From: Euryarchaeota archaeon UBA495
GTDB lineage: Archaea > Thermoplasmatota > Poseidoniia > Poseidoniales > Poseidoniaceae
Direction of reading: 5' to 3'
DNA length: 20,932 bases
Assembly: GCA_002496845.1 (NCBI GenBank)
Contig: DALQ01000013.1
Coordinates: forward strand, 1 to 20,932
Shown here piece by piece: positions 7,014 to 14,714 of the stretch. The notes under the pieces were generated by a model that made no database searches, was not told the DNA's origin, and saw only the letters and a list, made by a program, of their open reading frames with translations. The position numbers and the translations under genes were made by a program. The first letter of the stretch is position 1; each line of letters opens with the position of its first letter.

Positions 7014-9986
7014 ATGGATGCAGAAAGGCTGCCTCGAAGGCGACCGCTGCTTCTCGTGGGGCTCTTGCTCGCATCGCTGATGGTGACGCTGCCAACGGCC
7101 GTTGCAGCCTCGGGCGATCTTGCGATCACCAACGGGCAAAGTCCGTTCCAAAACGAATACATCAACGCGTTCAACCAAGTCTCGCTTGAGGTCCAAGTGA
7201 CCAACGAATATCCAGGGACCAGCGCTCCTCGTGACATCGAATGGGAAGCCTGTCCGGAGGGCGCGCCAAGCGGGCACACCCATTGTGACGGTGGCTCGGG
7301 CACCATCCCGAGCCTCCCGACGCTGCAAAGCATGGTCTACACCTTCCCCGCGAAGTGGTCGCCCTCAACCTCTCACTGGTCCGCTGGGACCGTGGAAGCC
7401 AACTACACCGTGACCTTCTCGTTCACGGAAGGGGACGTGGACGTTTCGGACGACACTCTCGTGGTCAACGTCGTGCTGACGGAGTCGTTCAAGGACATCA
7501 TCGTCGCACAAGATCAGGACCCGCGGAGCGGTCTGCTCGACGTGGCATCCGACGACGACGGGGCCGTGTTGAACACCAACGTCACGTACCCGCGCCAGGG
7601 CGAAACATGGGAGGTCGATTTCGGCGTCTACTTGTGCGGGGGCTGCACCCTCAACATGTCATGGGGATGGCGCCTGACCCACGATTTCGGTGGTGCGCCT
7701 GTGGCTGAGGCCACGACCGACGTCGACCTGACCGGCTACAACTGGGGCGGTTTGACGGAATTGACCAGGAGCCTGCCGGACTTCTCCTACGATGAACCTG
7801 GGCGGTATTTGCTCGAGTTTGGCGTCTTCAACTCGACCGGGGACCTTGTCCCGACGAACAACATCGGCAGCGTCCACCTGCGCTTGGACGACACCTCGGA
7901 CTTGGTGGTCATGGGGTTCATGCCGACGCACAACACGCAAGATCCGAATGCTCCGTATTACTACGGTGACGATGCCGTGATGGCCACCGTCGAAAACCAC
8001 GGCAACACCACCATCATCGGTTCTTCGATGACCATGACCATTTCTGACGTGCTCGGAAACGTGGACACGCAGCAAACCTGCGCCCTTCCAGACATGGCTC
8101 CTGAAGACAGCCATCAGTGTCTTTTCGACCTCGATTTCACCGGACTGAACCGGCGCATTTCAGTGACCATTCCTGTGGACCTCGGCCTTTGGAATGACGT
8201 GAATCCGCAGGACAACGAAGTCACGGAAAGCGGCGTTGACATCGAGGTCGGCCCCATCGGCGCCTCCATCTCTCAATCCAATTCCAACGGCGTGTACACC
8301 ACCGCCGACCTGATGACGCTCGTCGCTCGTACCTCTGACACGGCGGCAGGGCCGCTCAACTACACCTGGCGCATCAACGGCATCTTCGACCTCGTCCCAG
8401 GAGCCAGCCATGGGCAAGTCATTGACGTCCCTGTGTCCTCCTTGGACCTCGGCGAGCACACCATCTCCCTGATCGTCCGTGACGTGCTCGGATACACTCA
8501 ATCCGAATTCCTCAACATCAACGTCCTCCACCACACCGCCATTGAGGGCGGGGCTGCGTACACTGGGGAGGGCGTCAGTCTAAACGACGCCGTGCTGGTC
8601 CATGAGGAACGTTTGCCCTTGCTCGGCCTCAATTACGGGATCGGGAACGGAAAGGCTCCGCTGATGATTCACGCCTTCGGTTTGGAAGCGCCGTCCAACG
8701 GCGGCGAGGACGTGGGTCTTCTGGCGATGAACATCCAGTTCAACCTGAGCGAACTCCTCCCCGACAACATTGACCCAGAAACCGTTGAACTGCGCATGCT
8801 TCCCGCCATGAATTCCACCACTTGGGGCTTCGTGACGCCGCCCAACGAGGCCACCATCAACGACGACGGGACCATCGATGTGGTGCTGCGTGAGAACGCG
8901 GTCCTCCTCTTCATCGGTGATCTCCCCGCTCCCGTGGTCCACCTTGAGGACGTCCGCTTGGAGCGCAGGCCGAACGGTCACTTGGAGGTCCTTTGGAACG
9001 CCAGCGGCGATCTCGAGAACCCCTACCTCTCCGGCTGGAACATCTACCGTTTGGCGATGCCAATCGGGTCATCCACCTACTTCCCTTCGCCCGAGGCGTC
9101 GTCCAATCCTTCCTTCTGGGAAGACTTCACCGAGACCACCTTTGTGGCGAGCACCGACATCGCTCACGACAGCTGGTACGATGGCCAACCGCTGGCCACA
9201 GGAACGTGCGCGTCCTACCTGGTCGCTCCGGCCAACCGTGCCGGCGAACCAGATTTGTTCCGCCTCAACGTCACAAACGGTGAGAGCGGCGTGCCCGGGC
9301 TCTTCTGCGGTGACGCCATTCCGCCTGAACTGACGGTGACCAACCTTGTTGCGGTCAGCACCTTCTCCAACGACACGGCGTGCCACGAGCGGACGGGCAA
9401 TTGGGACCGCTGCTACGACGTGAGCGTGACGTGGACATGGCCTGAGCATGAGGCTGAAGGAGAGGGCACGTGGAACCTCTACCGCGTTGAAACCGATCCT
9501 GATGGCCTTGACCTGAGCGCTCTGACGCCTTTGGTCGAGAACATGGCGTCCGTTCCAGGAGAGCAAGGGCGATTCGACACCAACGGTTCCTTGGATGAGT
9601 CGATCCGCCCCTACCGCGTCTTCTACTACGTGCTCACGCCGACCGACGCCGTGGGCAACGACAACCCCGTTGTCATCTCTGAGAACAGCGCCCGCCTCTT
9701 CGTCGAGGACCAATGGTGGGCGTACAACCAACACCTGATCCCTGAGCCCGAGCCTGAGCCCGAGCCTCCTCTTGGGAGCCCTTGGGTCGGCAAGCTGGTT
9801 GATGGCATGGCCAGCGACGCCTTGTTCCAATCTGCCCTCGGCGTGCTCCTCATGGCCTTCGTGGTGGTCGCGATCGGGCTTCCAATGCTCAACGGAAGGC
9901 ACCGCCGCCTCAAGCGCATCGTCGCGGCACGCATCCGGCAACAGCAGTCCAACGCTGTGGCGGATGAGTTTGACGACTTCTTCTGA
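7014..9986 (+). CDS. Large secreted, C-terminally anchored multidomain surface protein
   Basis: The 990-residue protein has a basic N-terminus (RLPRRR) and a hydrophobic signal segment ending near TAVAA-SGD (residue 28-30). The body is a chain of predicted beta-sandwich domains. About residues 290-410 look like a CARDB-type domain (DLVVMGF...VENHGNTTI...DNEVTES). About 415-510 look PKD/Ig-like (NYTWRINGIFDL...LDLGEHTISLIVRD). Two stretches resemble fibronectin type III (about 640-690, VLWNASGDL...GWNIYRL, and about 770-880, VTWTWPEHE...WNLYRVE). A PEPEPEPEPP linker (from residue 910) precedes a membrane helix at about 936-961 and a basic cytoplasmic tail ending in DEFDDFF. Binding or adhesion at the cell surface is inferred; I see no catalytic motif. 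The ATG at 7014 is preferred over a TTG two codons earlier. It is followed directly by a tRNA gene. Confidence 0.85.
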   Translation: MDAERLPRRRPLLLVGLLLASLMVTLPTAVAASGDLAITNGQSPFQNEYINAFNQVSLEVQVTNEYPGTSAPRDIEWEACPEGAPSGHTHCDGGSGTIPSLPTLQSMVYTFPAKWSPSTSHWSAGTVEANYTVTFSFTEGDVDVSDDTLVVNVVLTESFKDIIVAQDQDPRSGLLDVASDDDGAVLNTNVTYPRQGETWEVDFGVYLCGGCTLNMSWGWRLTHDFGGAPVAEATTDVDLTGYNWGGLTELTRSLPDFSYDEPGRYLLEFGVFNSTGDLVPTNNIGSVHLRLDDTSDLVVMGFMPTHNTQDPNAPYYYGDDAVMATVENHGNTTIIGSSMTMTISDVLGNVDTQQTCALPDMAPEDSHQCLFDLDFTGLNRRISVTIPVDLGLWNDVNPQDNEVTESGVDIEVGPIGASISQSNSNGVYTTADLMTLVARTSDTAAGPLNYTWRINGIFDLVPGASHGQVIDVPVSSLDLGEHTISLIVRDVLGYTQSEFLNINVLHHTAIEGGAAYTGEGVSLNDAVLVHEERLPLLGLNYGIGNGKAPLMIHAFGLEAPSNGGEDVGLLAMNIQFNLSELLPDNIDPETVELRMLPAMNSTTWGFVTPPNEATINDDGTIDVVLRENAVLLFIGDLPAPVVHLEDVRLERRPNGHLEVLWNASGDLENPYLSGWNIYRLAMPIGSSTYFPSPEASSNPSFWEDFTETTFVASTDIAHDSWYDGQPLATGTCASYLVAPANRAGEPDLFRLNVTNGESGVPGLFCGDAIPPELTVTNLVAVSTFSNDTACHERTGNWDRCYDVSVTWTWPEHEAEGEGTWNLYRVETDPDGLDLSALTPLVENMASVPGEQGRFDTNGSLDESIRPYRVFYYVLTPTDAVGNDNPVVISENSARLFVEDQWWAYNQHLIPEPEPEPEPPLGSPWVGKLVDGMASDALFQSALGVLLMAFVVVAIGLPMLNGRHRRLKRIVAARIRQQQSNAVADEFDDFF
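9741..9764 (+). repeat. Tandem 12-base repeat encoding a Pro-Glu linker
   Basis: The unit CCTGAGCCCGAG occurs twice in a row and encodes PEPE-PEPE. It forms the rigid extended spacer between the extracellular domains and the membrane anchor of the surface protein. Such repeats can change length by slippage. Confidence 0.7.
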
Positions 9987-10041
9987 AGGCGAAACTCGCA
10001 CCGCAGCCTTCTTGACCGAACCTTGGGTGGCTCGGGACGCT

Positions 10042-10125
10042 GCGGTGATCGCATAGCCTGGCCATTGCGCTGGATTGCTAATCCAGTGGGTTTTACCCAC
10101 GGGAGTTCAAATCTCCCTCACCGCG
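10042..10125 (+). tRNA. trnS: tRNA-Ser(GCU)
   Basis: The 84-base sequence folds as a type II tRNA. The acceptor stem GCGGTGA (10042-10048) pairs perfectly with TCACCGC (10118-10124), followed by discriminator G at 10125. The D arm has a GCA/TGC stem. The anticodon arm is CTGGA-TTGCTAA-TCCAG (10070-10086) with anticodon GCT at 10077-10079, reading AGC and AGU. The long variable arm (10087-10100) has a TGGGT/ACCCA stem and is diagnostic for serine or leucine. The T arm is GGGAG-TTCAAAT-CTCCC (10101-10117). The CCA end is not encoded (CCT follows). I see no intron. A TTTT run at 10128-10131 could end transcription. Confidence 0.95.
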
Positions 10126-10127
10126 CC

Positions 10128-10131
10128 TTTT
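10128..10131 (+). terminator. Short T run after tRNA-Ser
   Basis: TTTT directly follows the tRNA 3' end. Archaeal RNA polymerase terminates at short T runs without needing a hairpin, so this is a plausible but weak terminator. Confidence 0.35.
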
Positions 10132-10181
10132 CCCGTCTTGAATGACGACAGGCTCATGATGCGCGCGCGCAAGGTCGGGCC

Positions 10182-11267
10182 ATGCGGGACGTGTCCGGAC
10201 TTCGGCGCGACCGCGAAGGTTTGACGGCCGTCATCGAGTTCCTCTCTGCCTTCACGCTCTTTCTGATGATCCTTACCGCCTTTTTGTCGTTGGCTCAGAT
10301 GCAAATGGGTTCCAACGACCCTTACCTGGATCGGTTGGACCGCTCTGCCGTCCTCGGTTTGGACCGCTTGGTGGCGGACGAAGGCTGGTACGTGCCCGTC
10401 GTTGACGGCGAAGCCGACGTGGCGAACGGGACCTCAGCATGGCATGAACAAACGGCCGCTGCCCTCGAAGAGGGCCGCGTTCGAGCCGGGCTGGTCGTCG
10501 AAGGAGTCCTCGACGAAGACCGCTTGGCCGCCCTCAGCAAGGTCACTGAACAGGCCTTTGCAGCCGGTTTGGGATTGGACGCCGCATTTGATGTGCATCT
10601 TCGGATCGACGCGTTGGACGCGAACGGGTCCACGGAATCCACGGTCTTTGAGGGCGGCACCACTCGAATCGGTGCCGAAACATCGAGCCGTGCCACGCGC
10701 TTGGTGGTCGGCGACGGCGCCCTTTACCGCGTTTCCTTGGAAGTCCACGACGGCGGGCGTGCCTCGTCCGTCCTTCAGGTGACTGAGGTTCAACCGCATC
10801 CCGGCGACGGTGGACCTGAATGGTTCGAAATGCACAACCCAGAAGGCTTCGCCGTACGCTTGCTGGGTTGGTCCTTCCACGTCCTCGACGGCCGGGACAC
10901 CACCAGCCACCTGATGCTTGATGGCCTCATTTCAGGGGGTGGTGTTGCGGTGTTCACCGGTGACGCCAACACGCAGGAGGCCGGGAACGCCACGCAGGTC
11001 TTCGATTTGGGCGTGGTTGGGCTGCTCGGCGTGGGGCAAATCGACGTGCTCCCTGATGACAAGGGTCAATTGCGAATCGATTACACCGACCCTACCACAA
11101 GCCTCCCCGCCACCCGACAAGCCGTCCTTTGGGGCGGCGATACCGGCCACATCCTTGCTTCTGGAGACGGCTTGACGTGGAACGGCACGGATCTTCGCGA
11201 CATGGCCGATTGGACCGTCACGGGAACGGCTAGCCCCGGCGATTGGACCCCGGGCATTGGTGCGTGA
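10182..11267 (+). CDS. Signal-anchored or pilin-like protein with lamin-tail-like C-terminal domain
   Basis: The 361-residue protein starts with a short basic segment (RRDREG) and then a hydrophobic helix at about residues 14-38 (LTAVIEFLSAFTLFLMILTA). This layout, a charged stretch ending in G before a helix with an early glutamate, resembles archaeal type IV pilin-like signal sequences; a plain signal anchor is the alternative. Residues 50-190 are of unknown fold with alanine-rich helices. From about residue 194 (LQVTEVQPHPGDGGPEWFEMHNP...) to the end it resembles the lamin-tail domain: the E-V-x-P...G...EWFE-x-x-N opening, then GWSFHVLDGRD, a GGGVAVFTGD turn and an LWGGD segment. Such domains occur in secreted microbial proteins and nucleases; no nuclease motif is seen here. 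AGGT six bases upstream supports the ATG. It lies just downstream of the tRNA gene and before the KaiC cluster. Confidence 0.75.
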   Translation: MRDVSGLRRDREGLTAVIEFLSAFTLFLMILTAFLSLAQMQMGSNDPYLDRLDRSAVLGLDRLVADEGWYVPVVDGEADVANGTSAWHEQTAAALEEGRVRAGLVVEGVLDEDRLAALSKVTEQAFAAGLGLDAAFDVHLRIDALDANGSTESTVFEGGTTRIGAETSSRATRLVVGDGALYRVSLEVHDGGRASSVLQVTEVQPHPGDGGPEWFEMHNPEGFAVRLLGWSFHVLDGRDTTSHLMLDGLISGGGVAVFTGDANTQEAGNATQVFDLGVVGLLGVGQIDVLPDDKGQLRIDYTDPTTSLPATRQAVLWGGDTGHILASGDGLTWNGTDLRDMADWTVTGTASPGDWTPGIGA

Positions 11268-11311
11268 GGGTTGACCTACGGCGGATGCTTCTTGAACCAA
11301 GGTCACGCGTC

Positions 11312-11316
11312 GGAGG
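11312..11316 (+). promoter_or_regulatory. Ribosome binding site that sets the start of the first KaiC-like gene
   Basis: GGAGG touches the upstream in-frame ATG (11317) with no spacing but is nine bases from the ATG at 11326, which is therefore the better start. Confidence 0.55.
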
Positions 11317-11325
11317 ATGAAGCCC

Positions 11326-12108
11326 ATGATGCCAAGCAGCGTCTACACCCGCGACCGGTGCGTCACCGGCATCCACGGGTTGGATGAAATCCTTCGCGGG
11401 GGCATCCCTTACGGGTCTACGGTCTTGGCCGCCGGCACCTGCGGTTCTGGAAAAACAACCTTGGCGATGGAGTTCCTTGTGCGAGGGGCTCTCGCGGGGG
11501 AAGCCTGTGCCCACTTTACCGCCACTGAGCCAAGCGTGAAACTGTTGGAAAACATCCGCCAGTACTCCTTCTTCGACATGAACATGGTCGATACCGGTCT
11601 CATCAACGTCTTTGACGTGGACGTGTTGTACTCCTGGCTTGGTTTGGACAAAGCCACCTTCGATTTGGACGACGTCCACGCGTTGATCAAAGCCATCGTG
11701 GACATCGTCAACACGATTGGTGTGACGCGCTTGGTCATCGACTCGGTGACCACCCTGTGTTACAAGATCAAGAGCGAGCAACTCATCCGCGACTTCCTGT
11801 TCACCCTGGGTAAGAAACTGGCCACCTTGGGCTGCACCACCGTGCTGATTTCCGAGATCACATCGGCCACCGAAAACGCGCATTGGTCGTCCTTCGGTGT
11901 CGAAGAGGCCATCGCCGACGGCATCATCGTGATGGGCGACGTCGAGCGCATGGGCCACCTGCTGCGTTTCCTTCAGGTTGTCAAGATGCGCGGGACACCA
12001 CACAGTCGAGCCAAGCACTCCATTGAACTGACACAACTCGGCGTGATGCTCACTCCAATGCTCAAGTGGGGCGCGGTTTCAGATCAAAAGACACGATGGG
12101 GGGCCTAG
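11326..12108 (+). CDS. KaiC-like RecA-family ATPase, intact P-loop
   Basis: Single-domain KaiC/RadA-like protein of 260 residues. The family entry GIHGLDEILRGGIPYGSTVL (residues 15-34) leads into a complete Walker A, GTCGSGKTT (37-45). Next comes TATEPS, where KaiC proteins normally carry two adjacent catalytic glutamates; only one is seen here. A Walker B strand, TRLVIDSVTTL, has the expected aspartate. The C-terminus contains the LQVVKMRGTPHS segment, similar to the K-M-R-x-T-x-H motif of KaiC-type proteins. The protein should bind ATP; its target is unknown. GGAGG at 11312-11316 is nine bases before the ATG at 11326, so I prefer that start to the ATG at 11317, which directly abuts the site. 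It is the first of three related genes in a row with almost no spacing. Confidence 0.85.
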   Translation: MMPSSVYTRDRCVTGIHGLDEILRGGIPYGSTVLAAGTCGSGKTTLAMEFLVRGALAGEACAHFTATEPSVKLLENIRQYSFFDMNMVDTGLINVFDVDVLYSWLGLDKATFDLDDVHALIKAIVDIVNTIGVTRLVIDSVTTLCYKIKSEQLIRDFLFTLGKKLATLGCTTVLISEITSATENAHWSSFGVEEAIADGIIVMGDVERMGHLLRFLQVVKMRGTPHSRAKHSIELTQLGVMLTPMLKWGAVSDQKTRWGA

Positions 12109-12110
12109 GT

Positions 12111-12695
12111 ATGTTCGAACTCGACGCCCTCATCGCAGAACAACTGACCGAAGTGTCGCTGAACAGCGCCGTGCAGGTACGCTGCGGGAACTCCAACTCC
12201 TTCGTGGTCACGGCCAGCACGATGCTTCCGCTCATCCAGTCTTTCGGCATGGGCGGCGTTTACATCTCCGCCAGCCGAGGCGCCGTGGAAATCATCCAAG
12301 CCTTCGAATCCATTGGGATCGACGTCAGCAACATCCAGTTCCTTGATCTGGTCTCGTCGGGCATTTTGGGAGGCACCGACGTGCCTTATCCGAACGTCCA
12401 CTTTGTGGACAGCCCGATCATGCTCGAATCCGTGCTGTTGAGGACTCTTTACATCCTGAGGACCTCCACCTTTGAGCGCAACTTCGTGTTCTTGGACAGC
12501 ATCAACGCGCTGTCCATTTACAACGACGACAGGATGCTCGCAGAGTACCTTCACACCTTCATCAACACGTTCAGGCAGCGTGAAGTGCTCTCCGTGCTCA
12601 TCAACGTGCCCGATCAAACTCCGCCACTTGTGTTGGCGAACCTTGACCTGTACTGCACAGCCCTGATTGACCGTGGGCAGGTCGTCATTCAGTGA
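12111..12695 (+). CDS. KaiC-like RecA-fold protein lacking a P-loop
   Basis: A 194-residue protein placed two bases after the stop of the first KaiC-like gene. It keeps RecA-fold features: an initial strand VRCGNSNSFVVTAS where a P-loop would be expected but no GxGK[ST] is present, a middle strand GVYISAS, and a Walker B-like strand NFVFLDSINALSIYND that matches the family's hhhhDS-hxxL pattern. The C-terminal part (REVLSVLINVPD) fits the next core strand. It probably cannot hydrolyse ATP by itself and may act as a partner or regulator of its neighbours. An in-frame ATG at 12096, inside the preceding gene, is an alternative start. Assignment to the KaiC superfamily rests on context and fold pattern, not on a full motif set. 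Confidence 0.7.
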   Translation: MFELDALIAEQLTEVSLNSAVQVRCGNSNSFVVTASTMLPLIQSFGMGGVYISASRGAVEIIQAFESIGIDVSNIQFLDLVSSGILGGTDVPYPNVHFVDSPIMLESVLLRTLYILRTSTFERNFVFLDSINALSIYNDDRMLAEYLHTFINTFRQREVLSVLINVPDQTPPLVLANLDLYCTALIDRGQVVIQ

Positions 12696-12704
12696 GGTGA
12701 AATC

Positions 12705-13505
12705 ATGGCGGACATCACCTTCAGTGCGGAAGACGAGGAATTCTTCGGAAAGGTCGGCAGCTTTGGCGTGCCGAAGTTCGACGGCGTGATGGGCGGGGGT
12801 GTCCCTCGCGGTTTCATGATCGTCGCCTTCACGCAAACCGGTTCCGGCTCAGAGTTGTTTGCGAAGCAGTTCACTTCCCCCGCAGAAGAGCCTGAGAACA
12901 CCATCCTCATTTCCACCAACGAAGCACAGCAAGAAATCATCCGCGTGTACAACAAGTACGACTGGCCGTTGGACATCGGCGTTCGTACCGTAGGTGAAGA
13001 GTACAACGCTAGCGTCTTGGAACGTGACCTCCTCGCCAGCCGGTACCGTTTGGAAGGCTTCCAACTTCCGGACATTCAGCGATTGGCCCAAACCCGCTTC
13101 GTGGACACGGAGAACCGTGACTTCCTGACCGAAGTCACGAATGAAGTCATGGCCCTTGACCCGTATTTCCGTGCCGTGCTTGACAGCATGGACTTCTTCG
13201 TTCAGCGTGAGGATCCGGCTCGCGTCATCTCGATGATGCGGATGCTCCAAGCGCACACGCAAATGGTGCGTGGCTTGTTGTTGGTCACCATCTCTGCGGA
13301 CGGTTTGCCGCCCGGCATGCGGCAGGAAGTGGCAGGCATCGCCGACATGGTCCTCGAATTCAAGGTCCGCACCATCGGTACGGATTTCGAGACGTCCATG
13401 ACCGTCACCAAGTTCCGCAACGCGCCGGAAAACCTCCGCATCTTGGTGTTCCGCGTGACGCCAGAAGAATGCATCACGCCAGAAACCGTGGAACGCATCG
13501 CGTGA
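12705..13505 (+). CDS. KaiC-like protein with degenerate P-loop
   Basis: A 266-residue protein. The family entry is clear: FGVPKFDGVMGGGVPRGFMIV (residues 20-40) aligns with the usual GIPGLDELLGGGIPRGSVVL. The P-loop that should follow reads TQTGSGSELFAKQF: the spacing is kept, but the Walker lysine is Ser49 and the following threonine is Glu50. The Walker B-like strand is RAVLDSMDFF. The C-terminal KVRTIGTDFETSMTVTKFRNAPE resembles the KaiC beta-hairpin segment. Loss of the lysine predicts little or no ATPase activity. Upstream, the stop of the previous gene is part of the TGAGGTGA ribosome site, nine bases before this ATG, so the two are translated together. It is the third member of the trio. 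Confidence 0.8.
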   Translation: MADITFSAEDEEFFGKVGSFGVPKFDGVMGGGVPRGFMIVAFTQTGSGSELFAKQFTSPAEEPENTILISTNEAQQEIIRVYNKYDWPLDIGVRTVGEEYNASVLERDLLASRYRLEGFQLPDIQRLAQTRFVDTENRDFLTEVTNEVMALDPYFRAVLDSMDFFVQREDPARVISMMRMLQAHTQMVRGLLLVTISADGLPPGMRQEVAGIADMVLEFKVRTIGTDFETSMTVTKFRNAPENLRILVFRVTPEECITPETVERIA

Positions 13506-13561
13506 CGGGTCCTCGGGCCCCGAGCGAAGCATCAAGAGGGGGCGCCCGTCGAGGTCAAGCC

Positions 13562-14314
13562 ATGTCTTCGAGGCAAGCCACCGGCGGGTACGACCCCTCG
13601 GGCATCGATCTCGATGCGTGGACGGTCTTGGAGTCTGAACTCGAGGCCACCATTCCCCACTATGACCGCGTGAACACGTGGATGACCTTTGGTCAAGACC
13701 GCCGCTGGCGAGCCGGTGTTGCGGCTCACGCTGAACCGGGCATGAAGGTGCTCGAGGTCGGGTGTGGACCCGGTTCCTTCGCCGAAACCATCCGCGGTGT
13801 GGACTTGACGTGCCTCGATCCCTCGCCCGAAATGCTACGCGTGGCCAAGAAGCGGGTGGATGCCTCCCGGGCAGCATCAGGGGAGGAGCCCGCTCAGTAC
13901 GTGGAAGCCATCGCCGAATCCATCCCGCTTCCTGACGCCACCTTCGACCGCGTCTTCTGCCTGTTTTCCTTCCGAGATTTCCAGGACAAGCGCAAGGGGC
14001 TTGAGGAAATCATGCGGGTACTCAAGCCCGGGGGTCAACTCGTCATTTGTGACGCAGGCAAAGGCAACGCCATCCACGGCTTGTTTGGACGGTTCTGGAT
14101 GGCGACCGGTGTTCAGGTCATCGCGCGCCGAATCACCCGAGAAAAGGACCATCCTTGGAAGGGCCTGGCGCGATCTTACACTCACTACGGTACGAACGCA
14201 TACTACCGGAGGATGCTCCGTGACGTTGGGTTCACGGAAGTAAAGGGGCGCTTGCTGTGGCCATTTTTGATGGCCTCCCGATTCACAGGCATTCGGCCTG
14301 CGAATCCGGAATGA
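13562..14314 (+). CDS. UbiE/MenG-like class I methyltransferase
   Basis: SAM-dependent methyltransferase of 250 residues. Motif I is VLEVGCGPGSF (residues 63-73), the acidic end of strand two is CLDPSP, and a post-motif region has PLPDATFDRVFCLFSFRDF followed by MRVLKPGGQLVI. The N-terminal YDRVNTWMTFGQDRRWR (34-50) closely resembles the YDxMNxxMSxGxHRxWR block of the UbiE/MenG family, which C-methylates quinone precursors. The FRDFQD stretch corresponds to FGLRNV in that family. A role in menaquinone synthesis is therefore likely, but other small substrates are possible. GAGGT before the ATG supports this start; an upstream GTG/ATG region (13469 onward) overlaps the previous gene and lacks family similarity. 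It ends 73 bases before the ATP synthase operon. Confidence 0.8.
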   Translation: MSSRQATGGYDPSGIDLDAWTVLESELEATIPHYDRVNTWMTFGQDRRWRAGVAAHAEPGMKVLEVGCGPGSFAETIRGVDLTCLDPSPEMLRVAKKRVDASRAASGEEPAQYVEAIAESIPLPDATFDRVFCLFSFRDFQDKRKGLEEIMRVLKPGGQLVICDAGKGNAIHGLFGRFWMATGVQVIARRITREKDHPWKGLARSYTHYGTNAYYRRMLRDVGFTEVKGRLLWPFLMASRFTGIRPANPE

Positions 14315-14342
14315 AACCTTCCGTGCTGCAGGGCATCATGCT

Positions 14343-14349
14343 CATAAAC
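14343..14349 (+). promoter_or_regulatory. TATA-like promoter of the ATP synthase operon
   Basis: CATAAAC in the gap before subunit H is the most A/T-rich heptamer there. Transcription about 25 bases downstream would leave a leader of roughly 15-20 bases that holds the GAGGTG ribosome site at 14376-14381. Confidence 0.4.
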
Positions 14350-14387
14350 CGGGCGCCTACCGCTTTGGCAAGGATGAGGTGTCGACC

Positions 14388-14705
14388 ATGAGCATGGAAT
14401 CTGTCCTTCGCAGCATCAAGTCCGCTCAAACCGAGGCAGACGAGCTTCTCGCCTCGGCCCAAGAGGACGCCAACAAGGCGATTGGCGACGCTCGCCGAGC
14501 CGCTTCTGAAGCCGTTTCTGAGGCCACTGAAGGCGCCACCGCGGAAGCCCGTTCCACCATCGATGCAGCCCGTGCTAAGGCCGAAGCTGAGGCCGACAAG
14601 GTGCGCGCCGAAGGCGCAAAGGCTGCCGAGGCCCTCGCTTCCGCAGCGTCCGGGCGCACCGACAAAGCGGTCGACCTGCTGCTCAATGCCATCCAAGACG
14701 CCTGA
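14388..14705 (+). CDS. atpH: A-type ATP synthase subunit H (peripheral stalk)
   Basis: Small peripheral-stalk subunit (AhaH type), 105 residues. It is almost entirely one charged, alanine-rich helix (EADELLASAQEDANKAIGDA...), expected to form a heterodimeric coiled coil with subunit E and hold the catalytic head against rotation. It is the first gene of the operon, as in other euryarchaea. GAGGTG at 14376-14381 is six bases before the ATG at 14388 and overlaps the GTG at 14379, so the ATG is the better start. An ATG two codons later is also possible. The 3' end gives TGAGGTGAT, combining stop codon and ribosome site for subunit I. The sequence shares a stretch with subunit E (AQxEADEL-x-ASAQ). 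Confidence 0.85.
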   Translation: MSMESVLRSIKSAQTEADELLASAQEDANKAIGDARRAASEAVSEATEGATAEARSTIDAARAKAEAEADKVRAEGAKAAEALASAASGRTDKAVDLLLNAIQDA

Positions 14706-14714
14706 GGTGATCTC

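Noticed and set aside
9069..10100. Minus-strand open frame overlapping the surface protein and the tRNA.
   Set aside because: It runs through the tRNA gene and opposite a protein with clear signal and anchor segments.
10042..10181. Integration site or mobile element at the tRNA-Ser gene.
   Set aside because: I found no duplicated tRNA 3' end, integrase or transposase in the window.
13512..13524. Small inverted repeat CTCGG-GCC-CCGAG between the third KaiC-like gene and the methyltransferase.
   Set aside because: The stem is five pairs with a three-base loop and no T tract; it is common by chance in G+C-rich DNA.
13469..13561. Earlier in-frame start for the UbiE-like methyltransferase.
   Set aside because: It overlaps the end of the KaiC-like gene, and GAGGT precedes the ATG at 13562.
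12849..13877. Minus-strand open frame of 342 codons opposite the third KaiC-like gene and the methyltransferase.
   Set aside because: No domain or ribosome site; it is antisense to two genes with family motifs.
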